DNA of 64,000 bases from Paraburkholderia oxyphila NBRC 105797 (GCF_000685075.1 NZ_BAYD01000004.1:124001-188000); one strand, 5' to 3'; shown: positions 34,849-44,475, numbered from the stretch's first letter. Made by a program: numbers and translations. The notes: a model not told the origin generated them from the sequence alone.

Positions 34849-35916
34849 TCAGCTCGCGGACGTGTCGATCACCTTGAAGCGCGCACGCCGGTTCGCGCGT
34901 ATCACCGCCTGGTACGCCTCGATGTACTGCTGCGCCATGCGGTGCGACGTGAATCGCTCTTCGAAGCGGCGCCGCACACCGGCGCGCGGCACGCGTGCAA
35001 GCCGGTTCACGGCCGCGACGGCGCCAATTTCGTCCTCGACGATAAATCCCGAAACGCCCTCATCCACCACTTCCGGCACCGCGCCGCGATTGAACGCGAT
35101 CACGGGCGTGCCGCAGGCCATCGCCTCGATCATCACGAGCCCAAACGGCTCGGGCCAGTCGATCGGAAACAGCAGCGCATGCGCGCCGGAGAGAAACTCG
35201 GCCTTCTGGCTATCGTTGATCTCGCCGACGAACTCGACATTCGGGAGTGCGAAGAGCGGCTTGATCTCGCGTTCGAAATATTCGCGGTCGGCCTCGTCGA
35301 CTTTTGCCGCGATGCGGATCGGCAAGCCGCAGCGCTGGGCGATGCGGATCGCGGTGTCCACGCGCTTCTCGGGCGAGATGCGGCCCAGGAACGCCAGATA
35401 GCGCTGCTCGACGGGCTGCGGCACATAGAGCGTCTCGGGCAGGCCGTGATAGACGGTCTTGAGCCATTTGGCCTGCGGCATCGGCTGGCGCTGCGAGTTC
35501 GAGATCGAGATCACGGGGGCCGTGTCGAACGTGTCGAACACCGGCTGCTGCTCCGGCAAGTCGAGGCGGCCGTGCAGCGTGGTCACGAACGGCGTTTCCT
35601 GGCGCTTGAACACCGAAAACGAGTAGTAGTCCATATGGAAGTGCAGCACGTCGAACTGGTCGGCCTGGCGGCGCACCATCTCCATGAGCAGCATGTGCGG
35701 CGCGACCCGGTCGCGAATGCCGGGGTCGAGGCGCAGCGCGCGCGGCCACACGGGTTCGAGCTTCGCCCGCGTTTGCGAATCGCCGCTTGCGAACAGCGTC
35801 ACGTCGTGCCCGAGATCGACCAGCGCCTCGGTGATGTACGACACGGCGCGCTCGGTGCCGCCGTAGAGCTTGGGCGGCACCGATTCGGTCAACGGGGCGA
35901 TCTGCGCAATTCTCAT
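34849..35916 (-). CDS. glycosyltransferase family 4 protein
   Basis: GT-B retaining glycosyltransferase of 355 residues. The N-terminal acceptor region has LYGGTERAVSYITEALVDLGH. The donor-binding site is the EX7E motif in EPFGLVMIEAMACGTPVIA, preceded by FLGRISPEKRVD. AAGGAGA lies just before the ATG at 35916. It has no partner export or polymerase genes nearby, so it may make a small glycolipid or solute. It is followed upstream by an ATPase gene and otsA on the same strand. Confidence 0.9.
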   Translation of the reverse strand: MRIAQIAPLTESVPPKLYGGTERAVSYITEALVDLGHDVTLFASGDSQTRAKLEPVWPRALRLDPGIRDRVAPHMLLMEMVRRQADQFDVLHFHMDYYSFSVFKRQETPFVTTLHGRLDLPEQQPVFDTFDTAPVISISNSQRQPMPQAKWLKTVYHGLPETLYVPQPVEQRYLAFLGRISPEKRVDTAIRIAQRCGLPIRIAAKVDEADREYFEREIKPLFALPNVEFVGEINDSQKAEFLSGAHALLFPIDWPEPFGLVMIEAMACGTPVIAFNRGAVPEVVDEGVSGFIVEDEIGAVAAVNRLARVPRAGVRRRFEERFTSHRMAQQYIEAYQAVIRANRRARFKVIDTSAS

Positions 35917-36180
35917 CGGGTGTCTCCTTCGTATTCCGCGCGAGAGGCACGCGGGGAAAGCCAGTAGCCGGTCCGAGCCATTGTAAGGCAAGCCAGATAC
36001 CGTGACCGCGCCGCCGGGCATTGAAGGGACAGACCCGTACAGCGCACGACCGAGCGGCTGGAGGCGACTCATGTGGCGATTATTCGCCCTGCGCGGCGCA
36101 CGCGCTGCGAGTCTTTCAATTGCTATATCGACTTACAGGTGGAAACAACTTGCGGGGCGCAGCCGGCTCGGCTCCGGCAC

Positions 36181-37353
36181 TCAGCGCGACGGCCACTTCC
36201 ACGCCGGAACGTCGAGCGCGTCTTCGTCGGCGAGCGCCGTCGCGCCGAGGCGCCGCTCCAGCACGATCGACTGGCTGCCCGCCTCGCGCTCGAGCGCCGC
36301 AACAAGCCGCGCCGCATGCGAGACCACCAGCACCTGCGAGTGCGCCGAGGCGCGCGCGATGAGCCGCGCGAGCGACGGCAGCAAGTCCGGGTGCAGGCTC
36401 GTCTCCGGTTCGTCGAGCACGAGCAGCGCCGGCGGCCGCGGGCTCAGCAACGCCGCCGCGAGCAACAGATAGCGCAGCGTGCCGTCAGAAAGCTCGGCGC
36501 CGCGCAACGACCGCAGCAGCCCTTCCTGACGCAGCGCCACCTCGAAGCGCCCCTCGTGGTTGACGATTTCGACGCGCGCGCCGGGAAACGCATCGCCGAT
36601 CGCCGTGTCGAGCGCTGCGCCGTCGCCGATCTCGCGGATCGTCTGCAGCGCGGCGGCAAGGTTCGCGCCGTCGTCGGCGAGCACCGGCGAATGGGTGCCG
36701 ATCTGCACCTGGCGCGCGGGGGCGTGCTCGTCGGTGCGGAAGTGGTCATAGAAGCGCCACGAACGGATCTGCTCGCGCACCGCAATCATCTCCGGCGCGC
36801 TGCGCGGGTCGGCGAACTCCGTCATCATGCTGTCGAAGCTCGCCACCGGTTGTGCGAGCGTGGTCCACTCGCCGCGCCCCGCGTCTTCGTCGCGGATGCG
36901 GATCATCGGCCCCTGGCGGTCGACAAGCAAAGCCGACGGACGCAGCACCGGCCCACCCCAGATGCATTCGCGCTTGATGACCGGGTCGAGCGAGAAATAC
37001 GACGAACCGGGCATCGGCAAGCCCAGGTCGATCGCATAGCCGAAGGTCTCGCCCGAGAAGCCGAGCTTCAGGCTCACGGCGTCTTTGCGCACGGTGCCCT
37101 GCACCGCGTACTCGCCCTTGGCGACCGCACGCGAGAAACGCTCGGGGCCGGCCCACAGCGTCGATTGCAGGCCGCCCTCGCGCGCCAGCGACGGGATCAC
37201 GCCGCCGCGCGCGGTCAATGCGAGCAGGCGCAGCGCCCGATAGAGATTGGACTTGCCGCTGCCGTTCGGTCCCGTGATGACGTTCAGCGGGCCGAGCGGC
37301 ACGATCAGCTCGCGCAGCGAGCGGTAGTTGGCGATGGCGAGGGTGGAGAGCAT
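36181..37353 (-). CDS. AAA ATPase, RecF/OLD-like
   Basis: ABC-type ATPase of 390 residues with an SMC/RecF-like head. The Walker A is ITGPNGSGKSNLYRAL near residue 26, the signature is LSDGTLRYLLLAAALLSP, the Walker B is LLVLDEPETSLHPDLLPSL and the H-loop is VVSHAARLV. It lacks the TOPRIM nuclease of OLD enzymes and has no neighbouring nuclease, so it is not a complete Gabija- or OLD-type defence unit. It sits between the GT4 gene and otsA. Function unknown. Confidence 0.88.
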   Translation of the reverse strand: MLSTLAIANYRSLRELIVPLGPLNVITGPNGSGKSNLYRALRLLALTARGGVIPSLAREGGLQSTLWAGPERFSRAVAKGEYAVQGTVRKDAVSLKLGFSGETFGYAIDLGLPMPGSSYFSLDPVIKRECIWGGPVLRPSALLVDRQGPMIRIRDEDAGRGEWTTLAQPVASFDSMMTEFADPRSAPEMIAVREQIRSWRFYDHFRTDEHAPARQVQIGTHSPVLADDGANLAAALQTIREIGDGAALDTAIGDAFPGARVEIVNHEGRFEVALRQEGLLRSLRGAELSDGTLRYLLLAAALLSPRPPALLVLDEPETSLHPDLLPSLARLIARASAHSQVLVVSHAARLVAALEREAGSQSIVLERRLGATALADEDALDVPAWKWPSR

Positions 37354-37481
37354 GAGTCGTAGCGAGCGCGCCTCGCGCGCGGGTTGAGCCAGCGCCCGAT
37401 GATACGCAATCGGGCATGGCGCGCGTTGTCGCCGGACGGCTGCGCAGACGAATGGGCAAGCGGGGACGGCCGCGTGAACAC

Positions 37482-38888
37482 TCAGCGCGGCTGCGGCACG
37501 GCCGCGAGGTCGGAGAGGAAGCGGTCGCGCCAGACACCCAGATCGTTGCGGCGCAGCGCCTCCATATTGGTGTGGTAGCGCGCCTTGCGCTCTTCGAGCG
37601 GCATCGAAAGCGCGTGGCCGAGCGCCTCAGACATGCCGGCCGCGTCGTGCGGATTCACGAGCAGCGCACCGCTGAGCTCGGCGGCGGCGCCCGCGAAGAT
37701 CGACAGCACCAGCACGCCGGGATCCTCGGGATTCTGCGCGGCCACGTACTCCTTCGCGACCAGATTCATGCCGTCGTGCAGCGGCGTGACATAGCCCACC
37801 TGCGACTCGCGAAACAGCGACATCAGCTTCCAGCGGTCGTATTGCTGGCTCAGGTAGCGGATCGGCGTGTAGTCGAGCCCTGAATAGCGGCCGTTGATGC
37901 GCCCCGCCTCGCGCTCCAGTTCCTCGCGGATGACCTTGTAGCTCGCCACGTCGGAGCGCGTGGGCGGCGCGATCTGCACGAGCGTGACCTTGCCGCGCCA
38001 TTCGGGCGCATGCTCGAGCAACTGCTCGAACGCCTGAAAACGCTCGACGAGGCCCTTCGAGTAATCGAGCCGGTCCACGCTCATGATGAGCTTGCGCCCT
38101 TCGAGACTCTGCTTGAGGTCGAGCACGTGCTGGCGGCTCTCGTAGCGCGCGGCCTGCTCGGCGATCTCGTCGGGAAACACGCCGATACGATAGACGCCCG
38201 TGCGCAGCTTGCGCCCGTATGCCTCGACCTCGCCCTCCTCCTTGTTCTCGCCATGCTCGCGCACCGTGCCGCGCGCGGCCCGCACGATGTAATCGTGAAA
38301 CGCCTGCTGGTCGTTGCGCGTCTGGAAGCCGAGCAGGTCGTAGCAGCACAGCGACTTCACGAGTTCTTCGTGCGGCGGAATCGTCTGCAGGACTTGCGGC
38401 GAGGGAAACGGAATATGCAGAAAGAAGCCGATGCGATTGCGCAAGCCCTCCGAGCGCAGCGCCTCGGCGAACGGGATCAGGTGGTAGTCGTGGACCCAGA
38501 TCATGTCGTCGGGCTGGATCAGCTTGATGAGCTTGTGCGCGAGCCACGCGTTCACGCGCCGGTAGCCGGCGTATTCGTCGCGCTCGTAGCGCGCGAGATC
38601 GTTGCGGTAGTGAAAGACCGGCCACAGCGTGGCGTTGGAGAAACCGCGGTAATACTGGTCGTAGTCCTTCTTCGTGAGCCCGGCCGTCGCGAACGTGACG
38701 TGGCCCTCCTCGGCGAGCGTCGGGCCCGCGTTCGCGACCGTCTCGCTCACGACATCCCCGCTCCAGCCGAACCACACGCCGCCCGCGTCCTTGAGCGCAC
38801 CGAACACCCCGACGGCGAGCCCTCCTGCGGAGCCCTTCGTCTCCGTGGGCGTCGCCACGCGGTTCGAGACGACTATCAGTCTGGCCAT
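37482..38888 (-). CDS. otsA: trehalose-6-phosphate synthase (UDP-forming)
   Basis: GT20 enzyme of 468 residues making trehalose 6-phosphate from UDP-glucose and glucose 6-phosphate. The start LIVVSNRVATPTETKGSAGG and the donor-site RLDYSKGLVERFQAF are diagnostic; DGMNLVAKEYVAAQ completes the site. AGGAGGAG precedes the ATG. No otsB phosphatase gene is present in the window. The product is an osmoprotectant precursor. Confidence 0.95.
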   Translation of the reverse strand: MARLIVVSNRVATPTETKGSAGGLAVGVFGALKDAGGVWFGWSGDVVSETVANAGPTLAEEGHVTFATAGLTKKDYDQYYRGFSNATLWPVFHYRNDLARYERDEYAGYRRVNAWLAHKLIKLIQPDDMIWVHDYHLIPFAEALRSEGLRNRIGFFLHIPFPSPQVLQTIPPHEELVKSLCCYDLLGFQTRNDQQAFHDYIVRAARGTVREHGENKEEGEVEAYGRKLRTGVYRIGVFPDEIAEQAARYESRQHVLDLKQSLEGRKLIMSVDRLDYSKGLVERFQAFEQLLEHAPEWRGKVTLVQIAPPTRSDVASYKVIREELEREAGRINGRYSGLDYTPIRYLSQQYDRWKLMSLFRESQVGYVTPLHDGMNLVAKEYVAAQNPEDPGVLVLSIFAGAAAELSGALLVNPHDAAGMSEALGHALSMPLEERKARYHTNMEALRRNDLGVWRDRFLSDLAAVPQPR

Positions 38889-39404
38889 CGGGATGCTCCT
38901 CCTGTTTGCTTCATTGCTTCCTCTGCTGTTTCCGGCGGTTTCTTTTGCCGCTTCTTATTTATAGGCTTGCTCGCGGGCTCGCATGGCTGGGCGGCATGCA
39001 AACATGCCATCCGGTCAGGCTTTGCAGCCCGGCGATCAGATTGCCCAGCACGGGACGTGCCACGCGAGTCGCCACGGCCGCCGGGCCCGGCAGGCTGGCG
39101 CCAATCTGGCGCACGTTCGGGACAGTCATGAGCGCGGTGCCCATGCCGAAGATAATGAACACGACCGTCACCGTGAGCACGGCGTGCGGGCTGATGGATG
39201 ACGTGCACGTACGGCGCTGTCCAAGGCAACGGCGCCTGACGTCACGGTACGTGAGTGCGCGTAAAAATGCGCTAAAGAATGTACGCGGCCGGCCTGAGCG
39301 GCCAAGTGGAACATGCGGTTTGGAGCGCGCGGCGGCGCGATCCCCCAGGCAGGCGGCCAGACTAAGAACTACTTACCGACCCGGTTGCTGGCTCAATCGC
39401 TGAC
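38889..39404. other. intergenic region upstream of otsA
   Basis: About 515 bp. It holds one possible small minus-strand gene (38959-39180) and the otsA promoter region. The part from 39181 to 39404 shows nothing convincing. Confidence 0.4.
38959..39180 (-). CDS. possible small membrane protein
   Basis: A 73-codon frame from a GTG shows good codon use and a hydrophobic start (LTVTVVFIIFGMGTALMTVP), then a regular polar part (VARPVLGNLIAGLQSLTG). It could be a one-helix membrane protein. There is no strong ribosome site, so the start and the gene itself are uncertain. Confidence 0.4.
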   Translation of the reverse strand: MLTVTVVFIIFGMGTALMTVPNVRQIGASLPGPAAVATRVARPVLGNLIAGLQSLTGWHVCMPPSHASPRASL

Positions 39405-39761
39405 TCAGTTACTGGTCTTGCACGGAAACGCTTTACCGAGCCCGAGCGAGATCGCCGTGCTGGCGTTGTAACCGGCGACATTCGGATTGTCGGCGATGTA
39501 TTTGCGCACGGCGTCGGTGAGTTGCGCCGAGCGCGCGTCCGCCGGCAGGCAGAAGTATTGGCCGACGCGCGGGCCGGTCGTGCCGCCAATTGCGTCGATG
39601 GTATTGAAAATGCCGTCAGCGGCCCCTTCGATGTAGGCGGCGCATGCGCTGCGCGACGCCACGTCGGTCTTCGAGCACAGCCGGTTCAGATCGGAAGCGG
39701 TAAAGGCGAAAGCCGAAATCGGCACAGCGAGCGCGCCGGCGCAGATCAGAGCCCGCAGCAT
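39405..39761 (-). CDS. Rap1a/Tai-family exported protein
   Basis: Exported protein of 118 residues with a signal peptide (LICAGALAVPISAFA). The mature part matches the Rap1a/Tai domain (LNRLCSKTDVASRSACAAYIEGAADG, here as a pattern with Cys-Cys pairs, ending YFCLP and a C-terminal FPCK). Some relatives are immunity proteins against Tae amidase effectors of type VI secretion. No amidase or T6SS gene lies nearby, so an orphan immunity or a general role is equally possible. AAGGAG precedes the ATG. Confidence 0.8.
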   Translation of the reverse strand: MLRALICAGALAVPISAFAFTASDLNRLCSKTDVASRSACAAYIEGAADGIFNTIDAIGGTTGPRVGQYFCLPADARSAQLTDAVRKYIADNPNVAGYNASTAISLGLGKAFPCKTSN

Positions 39762-39921
39762 GATTCTCCTTGATTCGTCGTTGGGGGCGGCGCGTGCCGC
39801 GCCGCGAGCCGCCCGCTGGCGGCCGGCGGCAACCCCGGTATTGTGCACTGTTTTTGCGGGCGCGCCGTGCGGCGCCTCATGAAAGGGCCAGCGACCGGCA
39901 GCGGGCGGCCCTGCCGTGGCC

Positions 39922-40635
39922 TTACTTCGCCGCTTGACCCATACGCGCCGAGAGATCCTTGATGGCGTCGGGTGCCTTGTACTGCTTGGCGAAATCGAGC
40001 GCGTTCATGCCGATCTGGTTCTTCGCGTTGAGATTGGCGCCGTGGTCGAGCAGCAGCTTCGCCGTGCTCATGTGGTCGCCGCGTGCAGCCATCATGAGCG
40101 GCGTCGTGCCGTTGGGCGACAGCGCATTGACATCGGCCGAATAGCCGATCAGCAGCTTCGCCACGTCATCCTGGCCGTTCGCAGCGGCATAGTGCAGCGC
40201 GGTCCAGCCCTGTTTGTTCACCTCGGCGCCCTTGGTGATGAGCAGCTTCACGAGCTCCATGTCGCCGTTGAGCGAGGCCAGCATCAGCGCATTCTCGCCC
40301 GCCTTGTCCTCGGCGGCGATGTTGGTCTTCGGATTGTCGAGCAGCAGCGCCGCCACCTTGTCCGACTTCTCACGCGCGGCCAGCACGAGCAGCGGCATGC
40401 CCTGGCTGTCGGTGGCGTTCGGGTCCATGCCGTCGGCGATGTCCTTGGCGACGCCCTTGTCGTCGTCGAATTTCACGGCCTTCACGAGCGAATCGATCGG
40501 CGCGGCGTGGACCGGCGTGCTCGCGAGGAAGGCGGCGCTCATGCCGATGGCGAGCGCGGCGGCGATGCGGCGCACGCCTGCGGCGCGCGGGGCTTGCGTA
40601 GCGTGGACGGTGGACGTAAGCGGATTCGAGTTCAT
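39922..40635 (-). CDS. exported ankyrin-repeat protein
   Basis: Protein of 237 residues with a long N-terminal export signal (IAAALAIGMSAAFLASTPVHA). About five ankyrin repeats follow, e.g. GENALMLASLNGDMELVKLL, GWTALHYAAANGQDDVAKLL and GTTPLMMAARGDHMSTAKLL. It is the last gene of the mltG-tmk-holB-tatD group. Periplasmic protein-protein binding is expected. Confidence 0.9.
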   Translation of the reverse strand: MNSNPLTSTVHATQAPRAAGVRRIAAALAIGMSAAFLASTPVHAAPIDSLVKAVKFDDDKGVAKDIADGMDPNATDSQGMPLLVLAAREKSDKVAALLLDNPKTNIAAEDKAGENALMLASLNGDMELVKLLITKGAEVNKQGWTALHYAAANGQDDVAKLLIGYSADVNALSPNGTTPLMMAARGDHMSTAKLLLDHGANLNAKNQIGMNALDFAKQYKAPDAIKDLSARMGQAAK

Positions 40636-40710
40636 GTCAAGCCTTAACGTTATTCGCTATCTAATTGATAATAAATAATAAACAGAAATTGGCTGCAAGC
40701 GGTTCGCCAC

Positions 40711-41496
40711 TCAGGCCGTGGCCGGAATCTTGAAGAGCCGGAAAAAATTCTGCGAGGTGGCAGCGCCGAGTTCGGCGTCCGGCAATCCGCGTTGCTGCGC
40801 AATGAATCTTCCGACATGGCTAACGTACGCAGGTTCATTGGGTTTGCCACGATATGGCACTGGCGCAAGATACGGCGAATCCGTTTCGATCAGCAATCGC
40901 TCGAGCGGCACGCGGCGCGCGACGTCCTGAACCTCCGTCGCGCTCTTGAACGTCACGATGCCCGAAAGCGAGATGTAAAAATTCTGCGCGAGGGCGCGCT
41001 CGGCGATCGCCCAGGGTTCCGTGAAGCAGTGCATCACACCGCCGGGCTCCCCGGCGCGCTCCTCCTCCATGATGCGCAGCGTGTCGTCCGAGGCCGCGCG
41101 TGTATGCACGATGAGCGGCTTGCCCGTGGCGTGCGCCGCGCGGATATGCACGCGAAAGCGCTCGCGCTGCCACTCCATGTCCTCGATCGTGCGCTCGCCG
41201 AGGCGATAGTAATCGAGCCCCGTTTCGCCGATCGCCACGACCTTCGGGTGCTGCGCCAGCTCCACGAGGTCCGCGACGGTGGGCTCCTGGACATCCTCGT
41301 GATCGGGGTGCACGCCCACCGACGCATAGACGTTCTCGTAGCGGCTCGCGATGTCGAGCACCGAGGGCAGCGTCTCGAAGTCGACCGAGACGCACAGCGC
41401 GTGCGTGACGGCCTGCGCGCGCATATTTTCGAGCAGCTCGGGCAGCCGATCGGCCAGGCCCTCGAAGTTGATGTGGCAATGCGAATCGACAAACAT
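40711..41496 (-). CDS. TatD family hydrolase
   Basis: Metal-dependent TIM-barrel hydrolase of 261 residues. Metal ligands are His6 and His8 (DSHCHINF), a Glu in GETGLDYYR, and His in IVHTRAA and MHCFTE; the last Asp is in ETDSPYLAP. Relatives are 3'-5' DNA exonucleases or deacylases. The gene follows holB, as in many bacteria. Confidence 0.92.
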   Translation of the reverse strand: MFVDSHCHINFEGLADRLPELLENMRAQAVTHALCVSVDFETLPSVLDIASRYENVYASVGVHPDHEDVQEPTVADLVELAQHPKVVAIGETGLDYYRLGERTIEDMEWQRERFRVHIRAAHATGKPLIVHTRAASDDTLRIMEEERAGEPGGVMHCFTEPWAIAERALAQNFYISLSGIVTFKSATEVQDVARRVPLERLLIETDSPYLAPVPYRGKPNEPAYVSHVGRFIAQQRGLPDAELGAATSQNFFRLFKIPATA

Positions 41497-41682
41497 GGGC
41501 GGTCCTGCGATGACGATGGAGTGACAGGTAAAGCTGACTGCGCTAAATCAACGAAAAAGCCGGCGGCCAGGCGGGTGCCTCTGAGGCCTCAATGCGCTTA
41601 TCGAGGGCGGCATCACCAGTAGACAAGGCGCAAGGTCCGGCGGCGCACGCCGGCACCGGCCGGACACGCTCGGACACCGATC

Positions 41683-42726
41683 TCAGGCGAACATTTCACG
41701 ATAGCCGAGAAAAAGCTCCTCGAACACGAGACGCGCATTCAGCGGATGGTTTTCCACGGCACGCTGGCGCGTGACGGTCTTCAGATAGCGCGCCAGTGCC
41801 GGTGCGTCCAGATGCGCCGCGCAGCGCGCGAGGGCCGTTGCCGACTGCGGGTAGTAGCGCGGACGGCCCGCCGCGCGCTCGGCCAGCAGGTCATAGACCC
41901 AGCGCTGCAGCCAGCCGAGCACGAGCGGCACCGGCAGTTTTTGCAGCGTCTCGCCACAGGCGAAGGCGTCGCACGCGGCGCCCGCCGCGAGTTGGCCGAG
42001 CGTCCAGTCACGCAGCGCGCGGTTGTCGTCCTGCGAGAGCGCGAGCGCCGCAAGCGGCGCACCGCCCGCTTCGGCGAGCAGGCCCGCCGGGTCGGCCACG
42101 CCCTGCGCCGTCAGCCACGCCTGCGCCTCCCCGGGCGCGGGCGTGCTCATCGGCCATTGGCGACAACGGCTGATGATGGTCGGCAACAGCCGGTCGATGC
42201 GCGCCGAGACGAGCAGGAACACGACGCCCGAGGGCGGTTCTTCAAGCGTCTTCAGGAGCGCGTTCGCGGCAGCGACGTTGAGCGCCTCGGCCGGATACAG
42301 CACGACCACGCGCAGGCCTCCGCGATGCGAGCCCACACCCGTGAAATCGAGTAGCGCGCGCACCTGCTCGATGCGGATCTCCTTGCTGGGCGCGCGGGTC
42401 TTCTTGCCCTCGTCGCCGTCGCCCTTATCGGCTTTGGCGTCTTCCTTGTCGTCGCCGCCGGCGGGGCCGACGAGGCCGGCCAGCGCCTCGGGCACCACCG
42501 CGCGGTAGTCGGGATGGTTGCCCTGCGCAAACCAGTTGCACGCCGGGCATGCGCCGCACGGCTGGCCGTCGGCATGCGGCGACTCGCACAGCAGCCCCTT
42601 CGCCAGATGCTGCGCGAACTGAAGCTTGCCGATGCCGGCCTGGCCATGCAGCAGCAGCGCATGCGGCCAGTGGCTGCGCAGTTGCTGAAGGCGCTCCCAG
42701 TCGCCGGATTGCCACGGGTAGATCAT
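41683..42726 (-). CDS. holB: DNA polymerase III subunit delta'
   Basis: Clamp-loader subunit of 347 residues. The N-terminal AAA+ part has LHGQAGIGKLQFAQHLAKGL and a zinc site (CESPHADGQPCGACPAC). The sensor motif is SRCRQWPM and the arginine-finger region is intact. A charged low-complexity insertion of about 25 residues, rich in Asp, Lys and Gly (GGDDKEDAKADKGDGDEGKK), sits between the zinc module and the rest of the AAA+ core. It is 86 bp downstream of tmk. Confidence 0.92.
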   Translation of the reverse strand: MIYPWQSGDWERLQQLRSHWPHALLLHGQAGIGKLQFAQHLAKGLLCESPHADGQPCGACPACNWFAQGNHPDYRAVVPEALAGLVGPAGGDDKEDAKADKGDGDEGKKTRAPSKEIRIEQVRALLDFTGVGSHRGGLRVVVLYPAEALNVAAANALLKTLEEPPSGVVFLLVSARIDRLLPTIISRCRQWPMSTPAPGEAQAWLTAQGVADPAGLLAEAGGAPLAALALSQDDNRALRDWTLGQLAAGAACDAFACGETLQKLPVPLVLGWLQRWVYDLLAERAAGRPRYYPQSATALARCAAHLDAPALARYLKTVTRQRAVENHPLNARLVFEELFLGYREMFA

Positions 42727-42811
42727 GTTTTAAATCAATCTATTAAGCGATATTTCGGAGAATTGACGCGAACCCGATCGGATGCCATAAGAACGGCAAA
42801 TAACCCTTCAA

Positions 42812-43432
42812 TCAGAGCGCTGCGATCACTTGTTCGAGCTTCTTGCGAATCTCGTCGATGCTTTGCGAAGAGTCCACGATCGCGAAGCGGTACGGCGCCT
42901 CTTCCGCGCGGCGCAGATACTCGGCGCGCGTGCGCGTGAAGAACGCGTCGGTCTCGCTCTCGAAGCGGTCCGGCTCGCGCGCGGCGCCACGACGCTCGCT
43001 CGCGGTATCGGGCGCAATGTCGAACAGCACGGTCAGATCGGGCTGGAAGCCGCCCTGGACCCAGCGCTCGAGCGCTTCGAGCTTGTCGCGCGGCAGGCCG
43101 CGGCCGCCGCCCTGGTAGGCGAAGGTCGCGTCGGTGAAACGGTCCGAGAGCACCCAGTCACCGCGCGCGAGCGCCGGCTCGATCACGCGGGCCAGATGCT
43201 CGCGGCGGGCGGCGAACATCAGCAAAGCCTCGGTTTCGAGGTCCATCGGCTCATGCAGCAGAATCTCGCGCAGCTTCTCGCCGAGCGGCGTGCCGCCGGG
43301 CTCCCGCGTCATGACCACCGAACGGCCCGCGGCGGATAGCTTCTGCTCGAGCTGCTCGCGAAACCACGCCAGATGCGTGGTCTTGCCCGCGCCATCGATG
43401 CCCTCGAACGTGATGAATCGGCCCCGCGCCAT
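42812..43432 (-). CDS. tmk: thymidylate kinase
   Basis: dTMP kinase of 206 residues. The P-loop is [15 protein letters not shown], the substrate Arg is in [14 protein letters not shown], and the DRF motif is [16 protein letters not shown]. Its ATG follows the mltG stop codon with no base between (TAAATG), so translation is probably coupled. Confidence 0.95.
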   Translation of the reverse strand: MARGRFITFEGIDGAGKTTHLAWFREQLEQKLSAAGRSVVMTREPGGTPLGEKLREILLHEPMDLETEALLMFAARREHLARVIEPALARGDWVLSDRFTDATFAYQGGGRGLPRDKLEALERWVQGGFQPDLTVLFDIAPDTASERRGAAREPDRFESETDAFFTRTRAEYLRRAEEAPYRFAIVDSSQSIDEIRKKLEQVIAAL

Positions 43433-44443
43433 TTAATTACCCCGGATGTACTTGTCGACGGCCTTGTTGTGGTCGACGAGATTGTCAGAAAAAACGCTGC
43501 TGCCGTCGCCGCGCGCCACGAAGTACAGCGCAGCGGTCGAGGCGGGATTGAGTGCCGCCTGCAGGGCGGCCGCGCCGGGCAGCGCGATGGGAGTCGGCGG
43601 CAACCCGGGATGCAGGTAGGTATTGTAAATAGTGTTGGCCTGCAGATCGCTCTTGTGCAGCCGCCCCGTGTAGCTCGCGCCGAGCCCGTAGATCACCGCG
43701 GGATCGGTCTGCAGCGGCATGCCCGCCTTGAGCCGGTTTGCGAACACGGCCGCCACGAGCGGACGGTCGCCAGCCTTGCCGGTCTCCTTCTCGACCAGCG
43801 AGGCGAGCGTGAGCGCCTCGTACGGCGACTTCAGCGGCAGGCCCTGCGCGCGCGCGGCCCACGCCTCGTTCAAGCGCGTCTGCATCAGCTTGTAGGCGCG
43901 GCGATAGACGTCCAGATCGCTCGAGCCCTTGTCGAACAGGTAGGTGTCGGGGAAGAAGAGCCCCTCGCCGCTGCCCTGCGGCGCGGCCGGTGCGCCGATC
44001 GCCGCGAGCAGCTGGGCATCGCTCATGCCGGCGCTGTCGTGACGCAGTGCCGGATTCGCATCGAGCTCGTCGCGCATGCGCTTGAAGGTCCAGCCTTCGA
44101 TGATGGTCGCGACCGACTCGTTGACGTCGCCAAGCGCCATCTTCTGCAGGACCTCATAGGGCGTGATGCCGGCCTTGAACTCGTAGTTGCCGGACTTGAG
44201 CTGGCTCTGCAGGCCGAGCACGCGCGTCATCAGCACGAACAAATCGGTCTGCACGGGCACGCCGCCACGGCGCAACTGCGCGGTGACGCTGCGCACGGAG
44301 CTGTGCGGCTTGATCGTGACATCGAGTTGCGGAACGGCGAGCGCCACAGGCGAGCTCGCCCAGTGCCAGACACCGCCCACGGCGACGGCGCCAAGCACGA
44401 CGAGGCCAGCGCCGGCAACAAGGCATTTCTTGAGGAGGGACAT
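43433..44443 (-). CDS. mltG: endolytic murein transglycosylase MltG
   Basis: Inner-membrane protein of 336 residues that cuts nascent peptidoglycan strands. One N-terminal helix (VAGAGLVVLGAVAVGGVWHW) anchors a YceG domain. The catalytic glutamate lies in LTLASLVEKETGKAGDRPLV, and the FANRLKAGMPLQTDP and YNTYLHPGLPPTPI signatures are present. It heads the tmk-holB-tatD transcript and is divergent from ygfZ. Confidence 0.95.
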   Translation of the reverse strand: MSLLKKCLVAGAGLVVLGAVAVGGVWHWASSPVALAVPQLDVTIKPHSSVRSVTAQLRRGGVPVQTDLFVLMTRVLGLQSQLKSGNYEFKAGITPYEVLQKMALGDVNESVATIIEGWTFKRMRDELDANPALRHDSAGMSDAQLLAAIGAPAAPQGSGEGLFFPDTYLFDKGSSDLDVYRRAYKLMQTRLNEAWAARAQGLPLKSPYEALTLASLVEKETGKAGDRPLVAAVFANRLKAGMPLQTDPAVIYGLGASYTGRLHKSDLQANTIYNTYLHPGLPPTPIALPGAAALQAALNPASTAALYFVARGDGSSVFSDNLVDHNKAVDKYIRGN

Positions 44444-44469
44444 GCGTAACGTGACTCAGGCGGACCTCA

Positions 44470-44475
44470 TATAAT
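44470..44475 (+). promoter_or_regulatory. candidate -10 box for ygfZ
   Basis: A perfect TATAAT lies 47 bp before the ygfZ ATG in the 78-bp divergent gap. No good -35 box is visible at 16-18 bp, so the call is tentative. Confidence 0.35.

Noticed and set aside
36181-37353. Gabija/OLD-type defence system
   Set aside because: The ATPase lacks a TOPRIM nuclease and no UvrD-like helicase or nuclease gene is adjacent.
39405-39761. Type VI secretion effector-immunity pair
   Set aside because: Only the immunity-like protein is present; neighbouring genes are ankyrin and trehalose genes.
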